Source: Verrucomicrobiales bacterium
Lineage (GTDB): Bacteria; Verrucomicrobiota; Verrucomicrobiia; Verrucomicrobiales; Verrucomicrobiaceae
Direction of reading: 5' to 3'
DNA: 7,240 nt
NCBI GenBank assembly: GCA_003453085.1
Contig: DMMK01000715.1
Coordinates: 1-7,240, forward strand
Below are positions 5,647 through 7,240 of the stretch, in pieces; within the stretch, counting starts at the first letter, position 1; each line of letters starts with the position of its first letter. The notes under the pieces were generated by a model. That model was not told the DNA's origin, searched no databases, and saw only the letters and a list, made by a program, of their open reading frames with translations. The position numbers and the translations under genes are program-made.

Positions 5647-6375
5647 CTACCAGCCAAAGAAGATGGGGCCGGGGACGATCTTCACCCCGCCGCTGCCCAG
5701 GGGGTTGCCCTTGGTCTCCTCGATGCTTTCCACGACATTTTCTTTGAGGTTCACGCTCATGCTGCCGGTCTCCACTTTGATATAAACGACGGTTTGGATG
5801 GGCCTGCCTAGGGCATCCAGGCCGGTGCTATATTGGGGGATGCGGTCATAGACGACGTACTCCAGTTTCTCTTCCTTGCCGCTGGCGCTGAGCTTGCTGG
5901 ACTTGCGGTTGGGCTTGCCCAGGCTGGCGTGGACTTCCTCGCTGGTCATGCCGAGAGCGATTTGCTTGGCGGCGATCAGCGCCTCCACTTCGGTCTGGCG
6001 CTGGTGGAGTTTTTTGAGGTTGGGGACGAGGTTGGGGTCGGGGGAAAGCAGGTCGTCCATCCGCATCCAGCCGGAGACATCGCCATGGCGCGCACGGCCG
6101 CGCACACGGTAAGCGGTGTCCGAAAGGCCGACGAGCTTCACCAAAGTGCCGGGGGCCATGGAGCCGAGGGCCTGATCCATCTTGGACCGACTGTAGATGG
6201 GAGATTCCTGCAGCACCTTGAGAGTGACGGGCTTCTTCAGCATGTCCTCCACATCCATGGTGCCGGGTTCCGGGGCCAGGAGGGAGGATTTGCGCGAGCT
6301 GGAGAGCTGCGCGGAAGCCACGCTGCCGAGGGCGAGGAAACCAAAAACCACGAGGAAAAGTGGGGCCTTTTTCAT
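5647..6375 (-). CDS. Secreted SH3-like/BamE-like hypothetical protein
   Basis: This 242-aa protein has a signal peptide (MKKA, core PLFLVVFGFLALGSV, cleavage likely after ASA, before QLSSS), which sets the start at 6375. An upstream in-frame extension to 6459 would overlap the hemL start and bury the signal. No lipobox cysteine is present, so it is probably soluble in the periplasm. Residues about 50-112 read as a bacterial SH3-like domain (VTLKVLQESPIYSR, APGTLVKLVGL, YRVRG, VSGWMRMDDL). A polar helix (about 118-138) follows. Residues about 139-220 resemble the BamE/SmpA fold: IALGMTSEEVHASLGKP, then LEYVVYD, VVYIKVETG and KENVVESIEE. The tail is Gly/Pro-rich and ends IFFGW. A cell-wall or outer-membrane-assembly role is plausible but inferred. 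No Shine-Dalgarno sequence is present. The gene is divergent from hemL and convergent with ruvA. Confidence 0.8.
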   Translation of the reverse strand: MKKAPLFLVVFGFLALGSVASAQLSSSRKSSLLAPEPGTMDVEDMLKKPVTLKVLQESPIYSRSKMDQALGSMAPGTLVKLVGLSDTAYRVRGRARHGDVSGWMRMDDLLSPDPNLVPNLKKLHQRQTEVEALIAAKQIALGMTSEEVHASLGKPNRKSSKLSASGKEEKLEYVVYDRIPQYSTGLDALGRPIQTVVYIKVETGSMSVNLKENVVESIEETKGNPLGSGGVKIVPGPIFFGW

Positions 6376-6458
6376 GACGGGAGTGAGACTATCAAAGTCT
6401 GACGGGTTCAGGAAAGCTTTTGTTCGACGTGCGGGAGCTTTCGCGTATCCGTTTGCCA
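6376..6458. promoter_or_regulatory. Divergent intergenic region before hemL
   Basis: These 83 bases lie between the start of the SH3/BamE-like gene (minus) and hemL (plus), so both promoters should be here. The inverted repeat AGACT (6386-6390) / AGTCT (6396-6400) around ATCAA sits 10-25 bases upstream of the minus-strand ATG and could be a small operator or leader hairpin for that gene. No strong -35/-10 pair and no ribosome-binding site next to the hemL ATG were found. Confidence 0.3.
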
Positions 6459-7240
6459 ATGCCTAACGGACCCCTCTCGACCAAGCTCTTCGAACTCGCC
6501 AAGCAATACATCCCCGGCGGGGTGAACTCGCCCGTGCGTGCCTTCCGGAATGTCGGCGGGGATCCCTTCTTCGTGCGGCGGGCCAAGGGATGCCGCATCT
6601 GGGATGTGGACGGGCGGGAGATGATTGATTTTGTGGGTACCTGGGGCCCGGCGATTCTGGGTCATGCGCCCGTTTCCGTCATCGAGGGGATCCACACGGC
6701 CGCAAAGGACGGAGTGAGCTTTGGCATCCCGAATCCTTACGAGGTGGACATGGCGCGGACGATTTGTGAGTGGGTACCTTCGGTCAAAAAGGTGCGTTTG
6801 GTCAGCAGTGGCACGGAAGCGACAATGTCCGCCATCCGTCTGGCGCGCGGTTTCACCGGGCGTTCCCGGCTGGTGAAGTTCGATGGCTGCTACCACGGCC
6901 ACTCAGACAGCCTGCTGGTGGCGGCGGGCAGCGGGGCGCTGACTCATGGCCACCCGGACAGCGCGGGTGTGCCTGCGGCCTTTGCGGAGCTGACGAGTGT
7001 GCTGCCTTTTAATGATGAAGCCGCCCTGGAAGAGCTCTTTGAAGCCAAAGGGCATGAGATCGCCGCGCTGATCGTCGAGCCTTATCCAGCGAATGCGGGC
7101 CTCATTTTGCCGAAGCCCGGTTTCCTGCAAAAGCTGCGCGACATCACCACAAAGTACGGTGCGGTCCTGATCTTTGATGAGGTGATGACCGGCTTCCGTC
7201 TTGCCAAAGGTGGGGTGCAGGAGCTGGAAGGCATCACGCC
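6459..7240 (+). CDS. hemL: Glutamate-1-semialdehyde 2,1-aminomutase (5' part)
   Basis: HemL is a PLP enzyme that converts glutamate-1-semialdehyde to 5-aminolevulinate in the C5 route to haem and other tetrapyrroles. The window holds 260 codons plus two bases of a gene usually about 430 codons long, and it is cut by the window edge, not broken. Diagnostic stretches are [13 protein letters not shown] (17-29), [21 protein letters not shown] (49-69), [19 protein letters not shown] (116-134; the SGT binds the PLP phosphate), GCYHGHSD (143-150) and [11 protein letters not shown] (237-247; D240 contacts the PLP ring). The Schiff-base lysine (K265 in E. coli, in LGKIIGGG) falls just past the window end. 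The start at 6459 fits the family N-terminus. There is no Shine-Dalgarno sequence. Two small departures from the usual sequence are SSGTEA where many have NSGTEA, and EPYPANAG where most have EPVAGNMG. Confidence 0.96.
   Translation, partial: MPNGPLSTKLFELAKQYIPGGVNSPVRAFRNVGGDPFFVRRAKGCRIWDVDGREMIDFVGTWGPAILGHAPVSVIEGIHTAAKDGVSFGIPNPYEVDMARTICEWVPSVKKVRLVSSGTEATMSAIRLARGFTGRSRLVKFDGCYHGHSDSLLVAAGSGALTHGHPDSAGVPAAFAELTSVLPFNDEAALEELFEAKGHEIAALIVEPYPANAGLILPKPGFLQKLRDITTKYGAVLIFDEVMTGFRLAKGGVQELEGIT

Noticed and set aside
5833..6402. Plus-strand open frame of 189 codons opposite the SH3/BamE-like gene
   Set aside because: Gly/His/Ala-rich antisense shadow without motifs. The minus strand carries a signal peptide and two recognisable domains.
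6376..6459. Upstream extension of the SH3/BamE-like gene
   Set aside because: It would put 28 residues before a clean signal peptide and run into the hemL start codon.
1..7240. CRISPR array, tRNA, rRNA, insertion sequence or prophage
   Set aside because: No regularly spaced repeats, no cloverleaf-like or rRNA-like sequence, and no transposase, integrase or phage structural motif was found on either strand.

Overview
The window looks like ordinary chromosome from a moderately GC-rich bacterium, most likely a member of Verrucomicrobiota (Prosthecobacter/Verrucomicrobium-like). This is inference. It rests on a Tat-exported Gfo/Idh/MocA oxidoreductase of the type common in Verrucomicrobiota and Planctomycetota, on secreted hypothetical proteins, and on start codons that mostly lack a Shine-Dalgarno sequence. 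No phage, IS element, CRISPR array, tRNA or rRNA was seen.

Layout, left to right. The left edge carries an 18-base inverted repeat (2-19) that closely resembles a ParB-binding parS site. Next, on the minus strand, are a small membrane-protein ORF (148-375), with a further membrane segment in another frame beyond its stop (32-147), and a 242-aa protein with the His-X-Asp...His...Arg layout of a 2-oxoglutarate/Fe(II) oxygenase (400-1128). Divergent from these on the plus strand are pdhA (pyruvate dehydrogenase E1 alpha, 1231-2307) and, after a 183-base gap with two RNA hairpins, a Tat-exported Gfo/Idh/MocA dehydrogenase (2491-4035) ending in a strong intrinsic terminator (4058-4091). A gene-poor stretch with a 12-base palindrome follows (4092-4338). 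A secreted DUF1444-like protein (minus, 4339-4944) is divergent from ruvA (plus, 5029-5637). ruvA converges on a secreted SH3/BamE-like protein (minus, 5647-6375), which is divergent from hemL (plus, 6459 to the window end, truncated).

The genes do not form one pathway. They include central metabolism (PdhA), tetrapyrrole synthesis (HemL), recombination (RuvA) and envelope or export proteins. There are three divergent pairs with 83-102 bases between start codons, so each shared gap must hold both promoters. pdhA is not followed by pdhB, and ruvA has no ruvB or ruvC beside it.

I see no convincing new multi-gene system. The observations most worth following are the parS-like palindrome, the uncharacterised oxygenase-like protein, the apparent frame change in the membrane gene, the secreted DUF1444-like protein and the altered acidic pin of RuvA.
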